From RGIG3009 sp045578425 (GTDB taxonomy: Bacteria > Bacillota > Clostridia > Oscillospirales > Acutalibacteraceae), in the NCBI GenBank assembly GCA_045578425.1, contig JAZNKF010000065.1, forward strand, positions 1 to 64,000: a stretch of 64,000 bases of DNA, given 5' to 3'. The position numbers were made by a program, and so were the translations under genes. This document shows positions 16,474 to 24,580 of the stretch, piece after piece; positions within the stretch are counted from its first letter, which is position 1; each line of letters begins with the position of its first letter. A model generated the notes under the pieces. It worked only from the letters and a program-made list of their open reading frames with translations, did no database searches and was not told the origin of the DNA.

Positions 16474-16752
16474 TCAGTTCTCGCCTCTCATGCTTGCAAA
16501 GCATTCGCTGCAATACACAGGGCGGTCTTCACGGGGTTTGAAAGGCACTTTTGCTTCTTTACCGCAGTTAGCGCAAATCGCATCGTGCATTTCTCTTTCG
16601 GGTTTCGCTGCGTTCTTACGAGCGTCGCGGCAAGCTTTGCAGCGTTGCGGCTCATTCACAAAGCCTTTTTCCGCATAAAATTCTTGTTCACCGGCGGTGA
16701 ACACAAATTCTGCGCCGCATTCCTTGCAGACCAAAGTCTTGTCTTCGTACAT
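16474..16752 (-). CDS. Zinc-ribbon domain protein
   Basis: This 92-residue protein carries three CxxC pairs: CKECGAEF (about 9-16), CKACRDAR (about 38-45) and CANCGKEA, followed by CSEC near the C-terminus. The first half matches the small zinc-ribbon (zf-trcl-like) domain with the segment GEQEFYAEKGF, and the second half is a CxxC...CxxC knuckle with KPREDRPVYC. It is a cytosolic, probably zinc-binding protein, common in Clostridia and of unknown function. The ATG follows GAGGTAAAAC. Confidence 0.85.
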   Translation of the reverse strand: MYEDKTLVCKECGAEFVFTAGEQEFYAEKGFVNEPQRCKACRDARKNAAKPEREMHDAICANCGKEAKVPFKPREDRPVYCSECFASMRGEN

Positions 16753-16883
16753 TTGTTTTACCTCGCTTTAAGATATAATGATTATTTTGCCCTGCGACGG
16801 ATTCGGACCGACACCTTTGAAAAACAACGCTCTGACTTAAGCTACCCGGGCATATCTGTAAACGGCAATGCCGTTTGCAACCT

Positions 16884-17465
16884 TTATTCAACCACCTTGC
16901 GCCGAACACGTTGCAAGGCATTGTCCACCGCTTTTTCGGTAATGGACAATTTGGCGGCAATCTCACGGTAAGAATAGGCACCAATGTGCAACATAAGCAC
17001 TTGATATTCCCGTTCTGTCAATTGCGCTTGCAACCGTTGCTGCAATAATTGCCACTCTTCGCGGCGAATCAGCACCGTTTCCGGCTCTTCTGCCGCCAGT
17101 TCGGGAAAAGAATCCATCCGTCCCTCTTCGTTTGGCAAAACCTCTTGGCGGTTATCACCACCCGACAAGCGGCGTACCACCGAAAGCATACGATTACGTA
17201 TACACACACCGGCATAGGTACGAAAGGAAGCACCGCCACCGCTATGGTATGTTTGCACCGCCGACAGCAGTCCAAGCAATCCCTCTTGTAGCAAATCTTC
17301 CGGTTCGGCGCCGTATTGGCGGTATTTTTGGGATAACTGTTGCAAAACCGGTGAAAAACGCGACACCAATTGCGAAAACGCTTCGTGATTATTTTCACGA
17401 GCGGCAAAAACAAGTTCGTCATCGGTCAAAGGGTTTGGACAAGTTTGTGCCGAAACATCATACAA
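16884..17465 (-). CDS. RNA polymerase sigma factor, SigH-like (sigma-70 family)
   Basis: This 193-residue sigma factor has region 2 (about 15-90, with DLLQEGLLGLLSAVQTY and FRTYAGVCIRNRM) and region 4 (about 135-193, with LTEREYQVLMLHIGAYSYREIA and LSITEKAVDNALQRVRRK). Length and the absence of region 1.1 and region 3 fit the sigma-30 (SigH) group, which starts sporulation or competence programmes. An unusual SGGG linker sits in region 2.4 (SGGGASFR). The start is TTG after GAGGTGA. A near-consensus sigma-A promoter precedes it. Another alternative sigma factor of the family cannot be excluded. Confidence 0.82.
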   Translation of the reverse strand: MYDVSAQTCPNPLTDDELVFAARENNHEAFSQLVSRFSPVLQQLSQKYRQYGAEPEDLLQEGLLGLLSAVQTYHSGGGASFRTYAGVCIRNRMLSVVRRLSGGDNRQEVLPNEEGRMDSFPELAAEEPETVLIRREEWQLLQQRLQAQLTEREYQVLMLHIGAYSYREIAAKLSITEKAVDNALQRVRRKVVE

Positions 17466-17515
17466 CGCCTATCACCTCAACCGTTATAACAGCGCACAAC
17501 TCGCAACTAGTGTAC

Positions 17516-17544
17516 AGTATAGCGCAACCCTTTTGAAAAGTCAA
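17516..17544 (-). promoter_or_regulatory. Promoter for the SigH-like gene
   Basis: On the minus strand TTGACT (17539-17544) and TATACT (17516-17521) are 17 bases apart, about 50 bases upstream of the start. Confidence 0.7.
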
Positions 17545-17634
17545 CAGTTTTTTTAAAAAAATTATTCAACTTGCAAAAAAAGCATCAAAAATTGTCAAAA
17601 AATTTCTATTTTTTGCATAATTTAGCGACAAAAA

Positions 17635-17659
17635 CAGCGGAGTGACATCCACTCCGCTG
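17635..17659 (-). terminator. Terminator after the SLC13-like permease gene
   Basis: CAGCGGAGTG (17635-17644) pairs with CACTCCGCTG (17650-17659) around a five-base loop, followed on the minus strand by TTTTTGTCG. It lies ten bases past the permease stop. Confidence 0.8.
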
Positions 17660-17669
17660 ATCGTGATTT

Positions 17670-18773
17670 TTATAAAAACAGTTTTGCGGCAAGGGTCATA
17701 ATGACAAGGAATATCGTGTTTGCCGCTGTGAAAAGAGCAAGATATTTTTTGGTTTGTTCGGGATGTAGCAGTTTGAATTCATTAAATGTTATCAAGCTCG
17801 CCAGCGAAGCAATCAAGGTTCCCGTACCGCCAATGTTCACGCCAAGCAGCAAAGCAGCATAATCATTTGTAAATCGTGAAAGCAAAATCGCCGATGGTAC
17901 ATTACTGATAAATTGACAGGACAGCACCGAAACGAGCAAGGTGTCTTTCTCCAACAAAGAGGAAATCAGATGGTTGACCGCATCCATTCTTGCCAAGTTG
18001 CCGGCAAATATGAAGAAAAAGAAAAACGTACCGAGCAAAGCATAGTCCACCATCAACAGAGAGTCACGGTCAACAAAGAAAAGGATGATAGGAATAACGA
18101 TTAACCCTGCCATAAAGGGTATCATTCTGAAAACAATCAGAATCGAAACCGCAAACAAAATGAGATAAAGGACGGTTTTTTTGGCATCCAGTTTTTCGCC
18201 AAATTCCTCGTCAATGGTAAAGCGAATGGGTTTTACGGGGAAACACGCCAGTGCCAACAACGAAATTGCCAACAAAAAGGCGGGTAGCATAATTGCGCAA
18301 AACTCGCCTGTAGGAATGTGAAAAAAGGAATACAAATACAAGTTCTGTGGATTGCCAAACGGCGTGAGCATGCCGCCCAAATTGGCCGCTATGTTTTGCA
18401 ACACAAACAAATATGCCATGTATTTTTCTTGCTTTGTGACCGAGAGAGCAAAATATCCCAGCGGTAAAAAGGTGATGAGCGCCATGTCGTTGGCAATAAT
18501 CATGGAACCGATAAAGGTAATGGTTATCAGCAATAAAAACAGTGCACGCATATTTCCTGCCATGGTCACCAGTTTGCGCGCCAAAATGGTAAAAAACTTG
18601 ATGTTTCGCAGTGCGCAAACCACCGCCAATGTCAAGAACAAACACGAAAGGGTTTTCCAATCAAAATATCCCAAATATTCCGCATCGGGAGGTACCAAAA
18701 AACACGTAACGACAGCCGCCAGTGCCGCGATGCAAAATACCACGTTTTTCTTTATAAACCGTAACGCTTTCAT
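17670..18773 (-). CDS. SLC13/ArsB-NhaD superfamily anion permease
   Basis: This 367-residue integral membrane protein has about ten hydrophobic segments. Signature features of the ion-transporter superfamily are the repeated re-entrant loops: IANDMALITFLPLG (about 93-106) and NIAANLGGMLTPFGNPQNL (about 126-144) in the first half, and FISNVPSAILLSRF with NIGGTGTLIASLASLI in the second. It is shorter than most DASS carriers and resembles the citrate/arsenite-type permeases of Clostridia. The substrate is probably an organic or inorganic anion. It has its own perfect-consensus promoter. Confidence 0.85.
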   Translation of the reverse strand: MKALRFIKKNVVFCIAALAAVVTCFLVPPDAEYLGYFDWKTLSCLFLTLAVVCALRNIKFFTILARKLVTMAGNMRALFLLLITITFIGSMIIANDMALITFLPLGYFALSVTKQEKYMAYLFVLQNIAANLGGMLTPFGNPQNLYLYSFFHIPTGEFCAIMLPAFLLAISLLALACFPVKPIRFTIDEEFGEKLDAKKTVLYLILFAVSILIVFRMIPFMAGLIVIPIILFFVDRDSLLMVDYALLGTFFFFFIFAGNLARMDAVNHLISSLLEKDTLLVSVLSCQFISNVPSAILLSRFTNDYAALLLGVNIGGTGTLIASLASLITFNEFKLLHPEQTKKYLALFTAANTIFLVIMTLAAKLFL

Positions 18774-18815
18774 TGTATCACCGTTCTACATTCCAAAGTT
18801 TTTTAAAGACAAATC

Positions 18816-18844
18816 ATTATAGTACAAAAGAAAAAGTGTGTCAA
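18816..18844 (-). promoter_or_regulatory. Consensus sigma-A promoter for the permease gene
   Basis: On the minus strand TTGACA (18839-18844) and TATAAT (18816-18821) both match consensus with exact 17-base spacing. Confidence 0.85.
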
Positions 18845-18931
18845 CACAAACGCTTGGAATTAAATGTTCCAAAGTAGTAATGCCGTTTGATTTTTCATCT
18901 TTACCTTGGAGATTGATTTTTTGGTTTTTTC

Positions 18932-18959
18932 TTGACTTTTTTCACAAACATGGTAGTAT
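18932..18959 (+). promoter_or_regulatory. Candidate promoter for the DUF975 gene
   Basis: TTGACT (18932-18937) is followed after 16 bases by TAGTAT (18954-18959), about 32 bases before the start codon. The -35 is strong and the -10 moderate. Confidence 0.5.
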
Positions 18960-18991
18960 TACTCTAACAAAGAAATAAAGGAGACCGTGTA

Positions 18992-19798
18992 ATGAACTAT
19001 GCAGCCGATTTTAGGAAATTTGCCCGTGATGCACTACGTAGCAATTGGCGGGTAGCAGTTTTGACAGGTTTTGTTGCTTCGTTAATAGGTGCAAACATTG
19101 CTACCAACGGCGGGTGGAATTTTGATAATAGCGCTTCCTCTGACAATGTTCCGAAAAACCTTCAAGTTTCAGAGTTTTGGGAAGCCCTTTCCCCTATTCT
19201 TCTTACCGTTTTTGCCACGATGACAATTTGGGCTGTTGTTACTCTTGTTATCGGTGGTGCCGGCAAACTGGGATATGCAAAATTCAATTTGAATGTAATC
19301 GACCGGAAACCTCTTTCTCTTTCCGATTTGTTCTCTCAATTTCATCGTTTAGGTACAGGCTTTTGCATGGATTTACTTATGAGTCTTTATACGATTCTTT
19401 GGTCGTTACTGTTTGTAATTCCCGGTATTGTTAAGTCATACAGTTATTCTATGACACCTTACATATTAGCCGAGCATCCTGAAATGACGGTAACCGAAGC
19501 AATTACTCTGTCAAGACAAATTATGCACGGTAATAAGTGGCGGTTATTTTGTTTACAATTCAGCTTTATCGGTTGGGAACTTCTTTGTATCGTGCCACCA
19601 TTAGTTTTGTTGCCTCTTTTTTCTATGGAAGGTTATAGCCCCATTGTTTGGCTGGTACTGCTTTTTACAACATTAATTGTTGGAAATTTGTTTTTAACTC
19701 CTTACAGAGAAACTGCTCAGGCAGCTTTTTACCGCGATATTACGTACACAAACACTCCGCCTGCCAGCCCTGTAACGCCGAGTGATTACGAGTTTTAA
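18992..19798 (+). CDS. DUF975 family membrane protein
   Basis: This 268-residue protein has a cytosolic N-terminus with the family start (ARDALRSNW, about 8-16) and roughly five to six hydrophobic segments. The DUF975 core includes the stretch VIPGIVKSYSYSMTPYILAE and SRQIMHGNKWRLF. The family is widespread in Firmicutes and its function is not established. The ATG follows AAAGGAGA. It is monocistronic, with a very strong terminator shared with the converging GH36 gene. Confidence 0.88.
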   Translation: MNYAADFRKFARDALRSNWRVAVLTGFVASLIGANIATNGGWNFDNSASSDNVPKNLQVSEFWEALSPILLTVFATMTIWAVVTLVIGGAGKLGYAKFNLNVIDRKPLSLSDLFSQFHRLGTGFCMDLLMSLYTILWSLLFVIPGIVKSYSYSMTPYILAEHPEMTVTEAITLSRQIMHGNKWRLFCLQFSFIGWELLCIVPPLVLLPLFSMEGYSPIVWLVLLFTTLIVGNLFLTPYRETAQAAFYRDITYTNTPPASPVTPSDYEF

Positions 19799-19821
19799 TT
19801 AGTAATATCCATGAAATCAAA

Positions 19822-19869
19822 AAAAGGACAGCACGACGGTATGTGGCGAACCGTCGTGCTGTCCTTTTT
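19822..19869. terminator. Strong bidirectional terminator, DUF975 / GH36
   Basis: An 18-base perfect stem (AAAAGGACAGCACGACGG with its complement) closes a ten-to-twelve-base loop, with A and T runs on the outside. Confidence 0.9.
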
Positions 19870-19872
19870 GAA

Positions 19873-21744
19873 TCACTTGTTGGTTAATTTCAAAGTGCGG
19901 CAGGAGTTGTTTTTCAAATTTTCTATGTGTATACCGTTTTCAACGAGTTCTTTTCCGTCTTGCACTATCCCATCTATTTGATATTGTGCTTGTTCGTTTA
20001 CAACAGGATACAGAATCAAATCGCGGGCGTAGGTGGTGGTGGTAAAAAGATGCAGTACCACGTGTTTCAACTCGACATCGGCATATTGGATTGCCACGAT
20101 GTCGTTGGTATCCACCAAGATACGTGCGGTAGCGTTCATATAGAAATCTCGCTCTTGTTTGTACTGCGCAATACGGGATTTCCAATACTCTTTATAGTGT
20201 TGCGGGAAAGCGGCAATATCGCAAGAAAAACCCAGAGGACCGGTGGTCAAGAAGTTTTCGGTGAAGGTGTCGTCCACTTTGACAATCTCTTCCCACGTGG
20301 CATCGTTACAACTAAACATAATCCCGGTTGTCTCGGCTTGCCCGAGTTTTGGAAATCCTTCGGCGTATTTTTGCACGTTCCACCGTTCAATCAAAGCGGG
20401 GGGCATACGTTTGAAGGTATCTTTGATGATGCGCAAGCCGCCAAATGGGCCTTGGTTGTCGGAAAACCAAAAACTATCAAACATACTGCCTTGGTTTAAA
20501 TCCATGCGGAATCCGCCACCGGCACAGTTGGTAAAATACAAATCGGGAAAACGTTTTTGCAAAGTTTCCACAAATTGTCTTTGTCCTTTTAAGTACCGAT
20601 AAAATGCGTTGCCCGATGGGTCGAGCGTGATAGAATCATTAAAATCAAATTTTACCCAACCTATGTTGTATTTTTCGATTTGTTTGGAAAGAACATCTAC
20701 CATGTACTGAACGGCTTCGGGGTTGGCGAAATCCAAAAACGCGTTATTAATGTAGTATTCGGGATGAGCCGTTACCGCCTTGCTTTTGGAATAGGCACGT
20801 TCCGGTTCAAACCACAGCCCGAACACCATGCCATGTTCACGCACACGGTTGGAAATTTCAATCAATCTGCCTTTGGGTCCGCCGACGGTGTTTTCTTCCC
20901 AATCGCCTACGGAACCCCACCAACCGTCACCGTCGCCAAACCAGCCCGCATCAATCATAAACGCTTCAAAACCAAGTTCAGCGGCAGTGTCCACTTGTTT
21001 GAGCAATGCGTCGATATCCAAATTATCAAAGCAGTACAACCACGAATTGTAGATTACCGGCATTTTTTTGCGCGGATACAACTTGTGATATACTTCGTGG
21101 AGTTTGTAGGCATCCAAGTCGGTTTTGCTTTTTGCGTCAAAGAAAAGGATGGTAGGTAAGTGGATACGCTCCCCCACCGCAGCAGAAAGGCGCATATTTT
21201 CGTTGTTAAAACCTGCTTCCACCACCACGATTTCTTTTTCGCTGACGGGGAATTTGCGCGCATTAATTTTCCAGTGCGCATTCGGCATCAAATGAAACAC
21301 CGTGTTTTTGCCGGTGTAGCAGTTGTGCAGCGCCATCATGGGTGCGGCAGAATCACAACTGCGGATTCCTTGACCAGCGGCAGTAATCTGTGTGACCAGT
21401 TTCTGCCAAGCACCTTTGCTTTCGTGTTGCCAGCCGCTGTATTGCGTGTATACTTCGTAATCACTGCCATCCATGCAAAAACGGGAGCACAACCCATTGA
21501 TTTCGATTGGCTTATCGGAAAGATTTTCCAGATAGTCATGGCGGATAACCACACCGTTCTCGTATTGAGTAAATTCCGCTACCAGCGCCACTTCGTTTTG
21601 TTCCAAACGGTAGGTAATTTTATTTTCTTCTTGCGTACGGACATAATCACTTGCCCCGTCAATGATACCAAAGCTACCGTGAGCAAACAAAAATCCCGAT
21701 ATACCGCGAGTTCTTTTGAGGTCAACCAAGTTTTCTATTTTCAT
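19873..21744 (-). CDS. Glycoside hydrolase family 36-like alpha-galactosidase
   Basis: This 623-residue clan GH-D enzyme has an N-terminal beta-supersandwich domain (about 1-225), a catalytic barrel and a C-terminal beta domain. Barrel landmarks are DAGWFGDGDGWW (about 266-277), WVKFDFND with the likely nucleophile aspartate (about 362-369), NCAGGGFRMD (about 404-413) and SDNQGP with the likely acid/base aspartate (about 426-431). Alpha-galactosidase is the usual activity, with alpha-N-acetylgalactosaminidase possible. No signal peptide is present, so it is cytosolic. It is the last gene of a fumarase operon and overlaps the beta subunit gene by four bases. Confidence 0.85.
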   Translation of the reverse strand: MKIENLVDLKRTRGISGFLFAHGSFGIIDGASDYVRTQEENKITYRLEQNEVALVAEFTQYENGVVIRHDYLENLSDKPIEINGLCSRFCMDGSDYEVYTQYSGWQHESKGAWQKLVTQITAAGQGIRSCDSAAPMMALHNCYTGKNTVFHLMPNAHWKINARKFPVSEKEIVVVEAGFNNENMRLSAAVGERIHLPTILFFDAKSKTDLDAYKLHEVYHKLYPRKKMPVIYNSWLYCFDNLDIDALLKQVDTAAELGFEAFMIDAGWFGDGDGWWGSVGDWEENTVGGPKGRLIEISNRVREHGMVFGLWFEPERAYSKSKAVTAHPEYYINNAFLDFANPEAVQYMVDVLSKQIEKYNIGWVKFDFNDSITLDPSGNAFYRYLKGQRQFVETLQKRFPDLYFTNCAGGGFRMDLNQGSMFDSFWFSDNQGPFGGLRIIKDTFKRMPPALIERWNVQKYAEGFPKLGQAETTGIMFSCNDATWEEIVKVDDTFTENFLTTGPLGFSCDIAAFPQHYKEYWKSRIAQYKQERDFYMNATARILVDTNDIVAIQYADVELKHVVLHLFTTTTYARDLILYPVVNEQAQYQIDGIVQDGKELVENGIHIENLKNNSCRTLKLTNK

Positions 21745-22310
21745 AGCGTTTTCCCTCTTGACAGCGCCAAATACTCGGCGCGCCCGCTTTCGTAAAGATT
21801 GTTACCGTTGGTATCTATCACCACGATAACGGGAAAATTTTCGACTTCTAATTTATAAATAGCCTCTGCGCCAAGGTCTTCATAGGCGACTACTTCGGCT
21901 TTTTTGACACATTGGCTCAGCAGTGCGCCACAACCGCCGATGGCACCAAAATATACGGCGCCATATTGCTTCATTGCCTCGACGACAGCAGGGCTACGCT
22001 TGCCCTTGCCTATCATGCCGAGTTGTCCTTTTGCAATCAGTGCGGGGCTGTATGCATCCATACGGTACGAGGTTGTCGGCCCTGCCGAACCAATGGCTTG
22101 CCCCGCTTTGGCGGGTGTAGGACCGACAAAATAAAAAATGCTGTCAGTAATATCAATTGGCAACGATTTGCCCGCCGCCAACAAGTCGCAAAGGCGTTTA
22201 TGCGCGGCATCGCGCGCGGTATAGATAGTACCGGAAAGCAAGCAGCTATCCCCCGCTTTTAAACTACGGGCTTGTTCCCTACTCAAGGGGGTGCGAATGG
22301 CAATCGGCAT
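21741..22310 (-). CDS. Fumarate hydratase class I, beta subunit (C-terminal domain)
   Basis: This 189-residue protein is the C-terminal domain of class I (Fe-S) fumarases, encoded separately as in many anaerobes and archaea. It has GDSCLLSGTIYTARDAAHKRL (about 22-42), PTPAKAGQAIGSAGPTTSYRMD (about 61-82) and GAIGGCGALLS. It pairs with the upstream alpha subunit to hydrate fumarate to malate; L-tartrate dehydratase is the alternative. The start at MPIAIRTP is set by GGAGGTG, and the ATG overlaps the alpha-subunit stop (TAATG). Confidence 0.9.
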   Translation of the reverse strand: MPIAIRTPLSREQARSLKAGDSCLLSGTIYTARDAAHKRLCDLLAAGKSLPIDITDSIFYFVGPTPAKAGQAIGSAGPTTSYRMDAYSPALIAKGQLGMIGKGKRSPAVVEAMKQYGAVYFGAIGGCGALLSQCVKKAEVVAYEDLGAEAIYKLEVENFPVIVVIDTNGNNLYESGRAEYLALSRGKTL

Positions 22311-23149
22311 TACAACACCTCCGTTTTGTGCCGTGTGACGTGGCAATTGATGTTCACTGCCACAGGCAAACCGGCAATATGGGTGGGATACTGTTCAATA
22401 TTCACGGCAAGTGCCGTGGTTTTACCCCCGAAACCTTGCGGTCCGATTCCAAGCGCGTTGATTTCTGCCAACAATTCTTGCTCGAGGTTGGCGTAAAACG
22501 GGTTTGCGTTCGGCTTATCAATAGGACGCAACAAGGCTTTTTTGGCAAGGTAGGCGGCTTTATCAAACGTACCACCGATGCCGACACCAACCACAACGGG
22601 CGGGCATGGATTGGGACCCGCTTGTTCCACCACGCGCTTGACAAAATTTTTCACACCTTGCAATCCGTCCGATGGACTGAGCATGGCAATTTGGCTCATG
22701 TTTTCGCTGCCAAAACCCTTGGGCGCTACGGTGATTTCGATATTCTCGCCGCCAACAAGTTCAACGTACAGCATGGCAGGAGTATTATCCTCGGTATTCA
22801 CGCGGTCCAGCGGGTCTTTGACGACACTTTTGCGAAGAAAACCTTGCGTATAGCCTTGGCGGACACCTTCGTTGACTGCTTCGGCAATATCGCCGGTTAC
22901 ATGAACGTCTTGTCCCACTTTCAAAAACACACAGGCGACACCTGTGTCTTGACAAATCGGTTGTTCGCACTTGTCGGCAATCTGATAATTTTCGACAAGG
23001 CGTTCCAATATTTCTTTTGCGGGCGGCCACGGTTCCGAGGTAGCACACTGCGCAATACGGTTTTTGATATCATCACCCAAATGGCAATTAGCTTCCATGC
23101 ACAGTCTTTTCACCGTTGCGGTGATGAGTGCAGCATTAATCTCACGCAT
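22310..23149 (-). CDS. Fumarate hydratase class I, alpha subunit (Fe-S)
   Basis: This 279-residue subunit carries the [4Fe-4S] cluster of the oxygen-sensitive class I fumarase. Cluster cysteines are likely those in PICQDTGVA (about 66-74), GPNPCPPVVVGVGIGG (about 180-195) and INCHVTRH near the C-terminus. The start at MREINAAL is chosen for AAGGAG six bases upstream; in-frame ATGs further up overlap the promoter. L-tartrate dehydratase alpha is the close alternative. First gene of a three-gene operon with the beta subunit and GH36. Confidence 0.9.
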   Translation of the reverse strand: MREINAALITATVKRLCMEANCHLGDDIKNRIAQCATSEPWPPAKEILERLVENYQIADKCEQPICQDTGVACVFLKVGQDVHVTGDIAEAVNEGVRQGYTQGFLRKSVVKDPLDRVNTEDNTPAMLYVELVGGENIEITVAPKGFGSENMSQIAMLSPSDGLQGVKNFVKRVVEQAGPNPCPPVVVGVGIGGTFDKAAYLAKKALLRPIDKPNANPFYANLEQELLAEINALGIGPQGFGGKTTALAVNIEQYPTHIAGLPVAVNINCHVTRHKTEVL

Positions 23150-23177
23150 AGTTTCTCCTTGAATTTTTGATACGTCC

Positions 23178-23207
23178 ATTATAGTACACCCCTTATATAA
23201 AAAGCAA
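23178..23207 (-). promoter_or_regulatory. Promoter for the fumarase-GH36 operon
   Basis: On the minus strand TTGCTT (23202-23207) and TATAAT (23178-23183) are 18 bases apart, about 30 bases ahead of the alpha-subunit start. Confidence 0.65.
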
Positions 23208-23221
23208 CCTTTTTTATAGCA

Positions 23222-23260
23222 CAAAAATAAGCCTCCCGCATGGCGGGAGGCTTATTTTTG
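23222..23260 (-). terminator. Terminator after the XRE regulator gene
   Basis: An approximately 17-base stem (AAAAATAAGCCTCCCGC with its complement) has a tiny loop and T runs on both strands. Confidence 0.88.
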
Positions 23261-23277
23261 CGATTATCCGCTTAAAA

Positions 23278-23604
23278 TCATTTTAAGGAGTTGATATACA
23301 CTTTCAGCAGTTGCAATGCCGTTTCTCGTTCGGAAGCACTGCAATGATTAATTTTTTCAAAAATTTCTTTATCCGTAACAAGGGAATTTTCTTCTTGCAA
23401 CAACACGTCGTTAGGCGTAACCTGCAATGCTTTACATATTTTCAAAAACGTATTGATTCGCATAGCGGTATCCCCACGTTCAATATCGGCATAGGCACGG
23501 TCAGATAAATCCGCCATTTCTGCCACTTGTGCTTGTGTCAACCCTTTTGTTTTCCTGAATGTATAGAGGCGATTCCCAACGACTTTCAAATCAAAAATCA
23601 GCAC
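23278..23604 (-). CDS. XRE-family helix-turn-helix regulator
   Basis: This 108-residue protein has an N-terminal Cro/CI helix-turn-helix (about 5-62: RLYTFRKTKGLTQAQVAEMA, LSDRAYADIERGDTAMRINT, LKICKALQVTPNDVL) and a short helical C-terminus that may dimerise. I place the start at GTG 23604 because GGAGG is seven bases upstream; an ATG at 23619 would overlap that site. It is divergent from the SGNH hydrolase gene, whose promoter it may control. Confidence 0.82.
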   Translation of the reverse strand: MLIFDLKVVGNRLYTFRKTKGLTQAQVAEMADLSDRAYADIERGDTAMRINTFLKICKALQVTPNDVLLQEENSLVTDKEIFEKINHCSASERETALQLLKVYINSLK

Positions 23605-23653
23605 TTCGGTTCCTCCCATCTTGTCTATATCCCCATTATAGCGGTCATATCAC

Positions 23654-23682
23654 TTGACAAAAAGGAACTACGGTTATATAAT
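23654..23682 (+). promoter_or_regulatory. Perfect-consensus sigma-A promoter for the SGNH hydrolase gene
   Basis: TTGACA (23654-23659), 17-base spacer, TATAAT (23677-23682). It lies between the divergent XRE gene and the hydrolase gene, so repression by the XRE protein is plausible. Confidence 0.85.
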
Positions 23683-23747
23683 TTAGGAAGTTTACTTCTT
23701 GTTTTATAACTGCTCACACCTTACACAGTAACGGAGGAATCATTTTA

Positions 23748-24539
23748 ATGGTTAACACCGACGAGAGAAAAACGCAAAATATAACCAAAGGCAAAGCGGT
23801 AAAACCTAATTATTGGAAACGTTATGGGATATGGTTAACCGCAGTGGAAGTATTGACACTTTTCGCATTGTTATTTATCTTTTTTCGTGCCGATTATGAC
23901 ACAAAACTATTGGTGAAATTGGGGTTAAAAAACCCCGTCACACCACCCTCGGCAAATGCTCAAAAAGAAACCAATTGGACAGCCGTAGGTTGGAACAATT
24001 GTCTTGAAAAATTGGACTACGATGCCGATATTGTGTTTTTTGGAGATTCTATCACACGTAACAGCGATTTTCGCTCCTTTTTTCCTCACAAGAAAATTGT
24101 CAACCTTGCCACACCGGGTGATTCGATATTGGATATTACCGAAAGAGTTGACGGCGTAGCCGCTGTTTCTCCGGAGCAGGTGTTTGTTTTGGGAGGCATC
24201 AACGGTTTGCGAGATTATAATGTTGCAATTCGTGTGCAGGAATACCGAGATTTATTAAAAAAGCTCCGCGATGCTGTACCGAATGCCACCATCTACGTAC
24301 AAAGTGTTTTGCCCATTTCCACAGAAAAGCAAAAGGAAATATGCCGAAATCAAACCATTATTGCATTTAATGAGGAATTGGAAAAACTCTGTGACGGTCA
24401 AGATATCGTTTTTATTGATTTGTTTTCACTGTATCAAAAAGACGGTTCACTCGACCCCAAACACAGCAACGACGGCGTTCATCTTGTAAAAGAGAGTTAC
24501 GATATTTGGGCCAACACCGTTAAGGCGTATATAAAGTAA
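23748..24539 (+). CDS. SGNH/GDSL-family hydrolase, membrane-anchored
   Basis: This 263-residue protein has a basic N-terminus, one membrane segment (about 27-48), and an outward-facing SGNH esterase domain. Block I is FFGDSITRN (catalytic Ser, about 98-106), GGINGL fits the glycine/asparagine blocks, and NDGVHL near the C-terminus holds the Asp and His. The family acts as esterases, often de-O-acetylating glycans. Substrate unknown. The ATG follows GGAGG. Confidence 0.85.
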   Translation: MVNTDERKTQNITKGKAVKPNYWKRYGIWLTAVEVLTLFALLFIFFRADYDTKLLVKLGLKNPVTPPSANAQKETNWTAVGWNNCLEKLDYDADIVFFGDSITRNSDFRSFFPHKKIVNLATPGDSILDITERVDGVAAVSPEQVFVLGGINGLRDYNVAIRVQEYRDLLKKLRDAVPNATIYVQSVLPISTEKQKEICRNQTIIAFNEELEKLCDGQDIVFIDLFSLYQKDGSLDPKHSNDGVHLVKESYDIWANTVKAYIK

Positions 24540-24570
24540 AAAAGCAGGCGAGAAATTCGCCTGCTTTTTT
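24539..24570 (+). terminator. Terminator after the SGNH hydrolase gene
   Basis: AAAAAGCAGGCGA pairs with TCGCCTGCTTTTT around a four-to-six-base loop; it works on both strands and also closes the DeoR gene. Confidence 0.88.
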
Positions 24571-24580
24571 ACTGCTTTTG

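Noticed and set aside
22328..23170. 280-residue plus-strand open frame opposite the fumarase alpha gene
   Set aside because: Opposite the conserved Fe-S cysteine motifs; no ribosome binding site and no conserved protein features.
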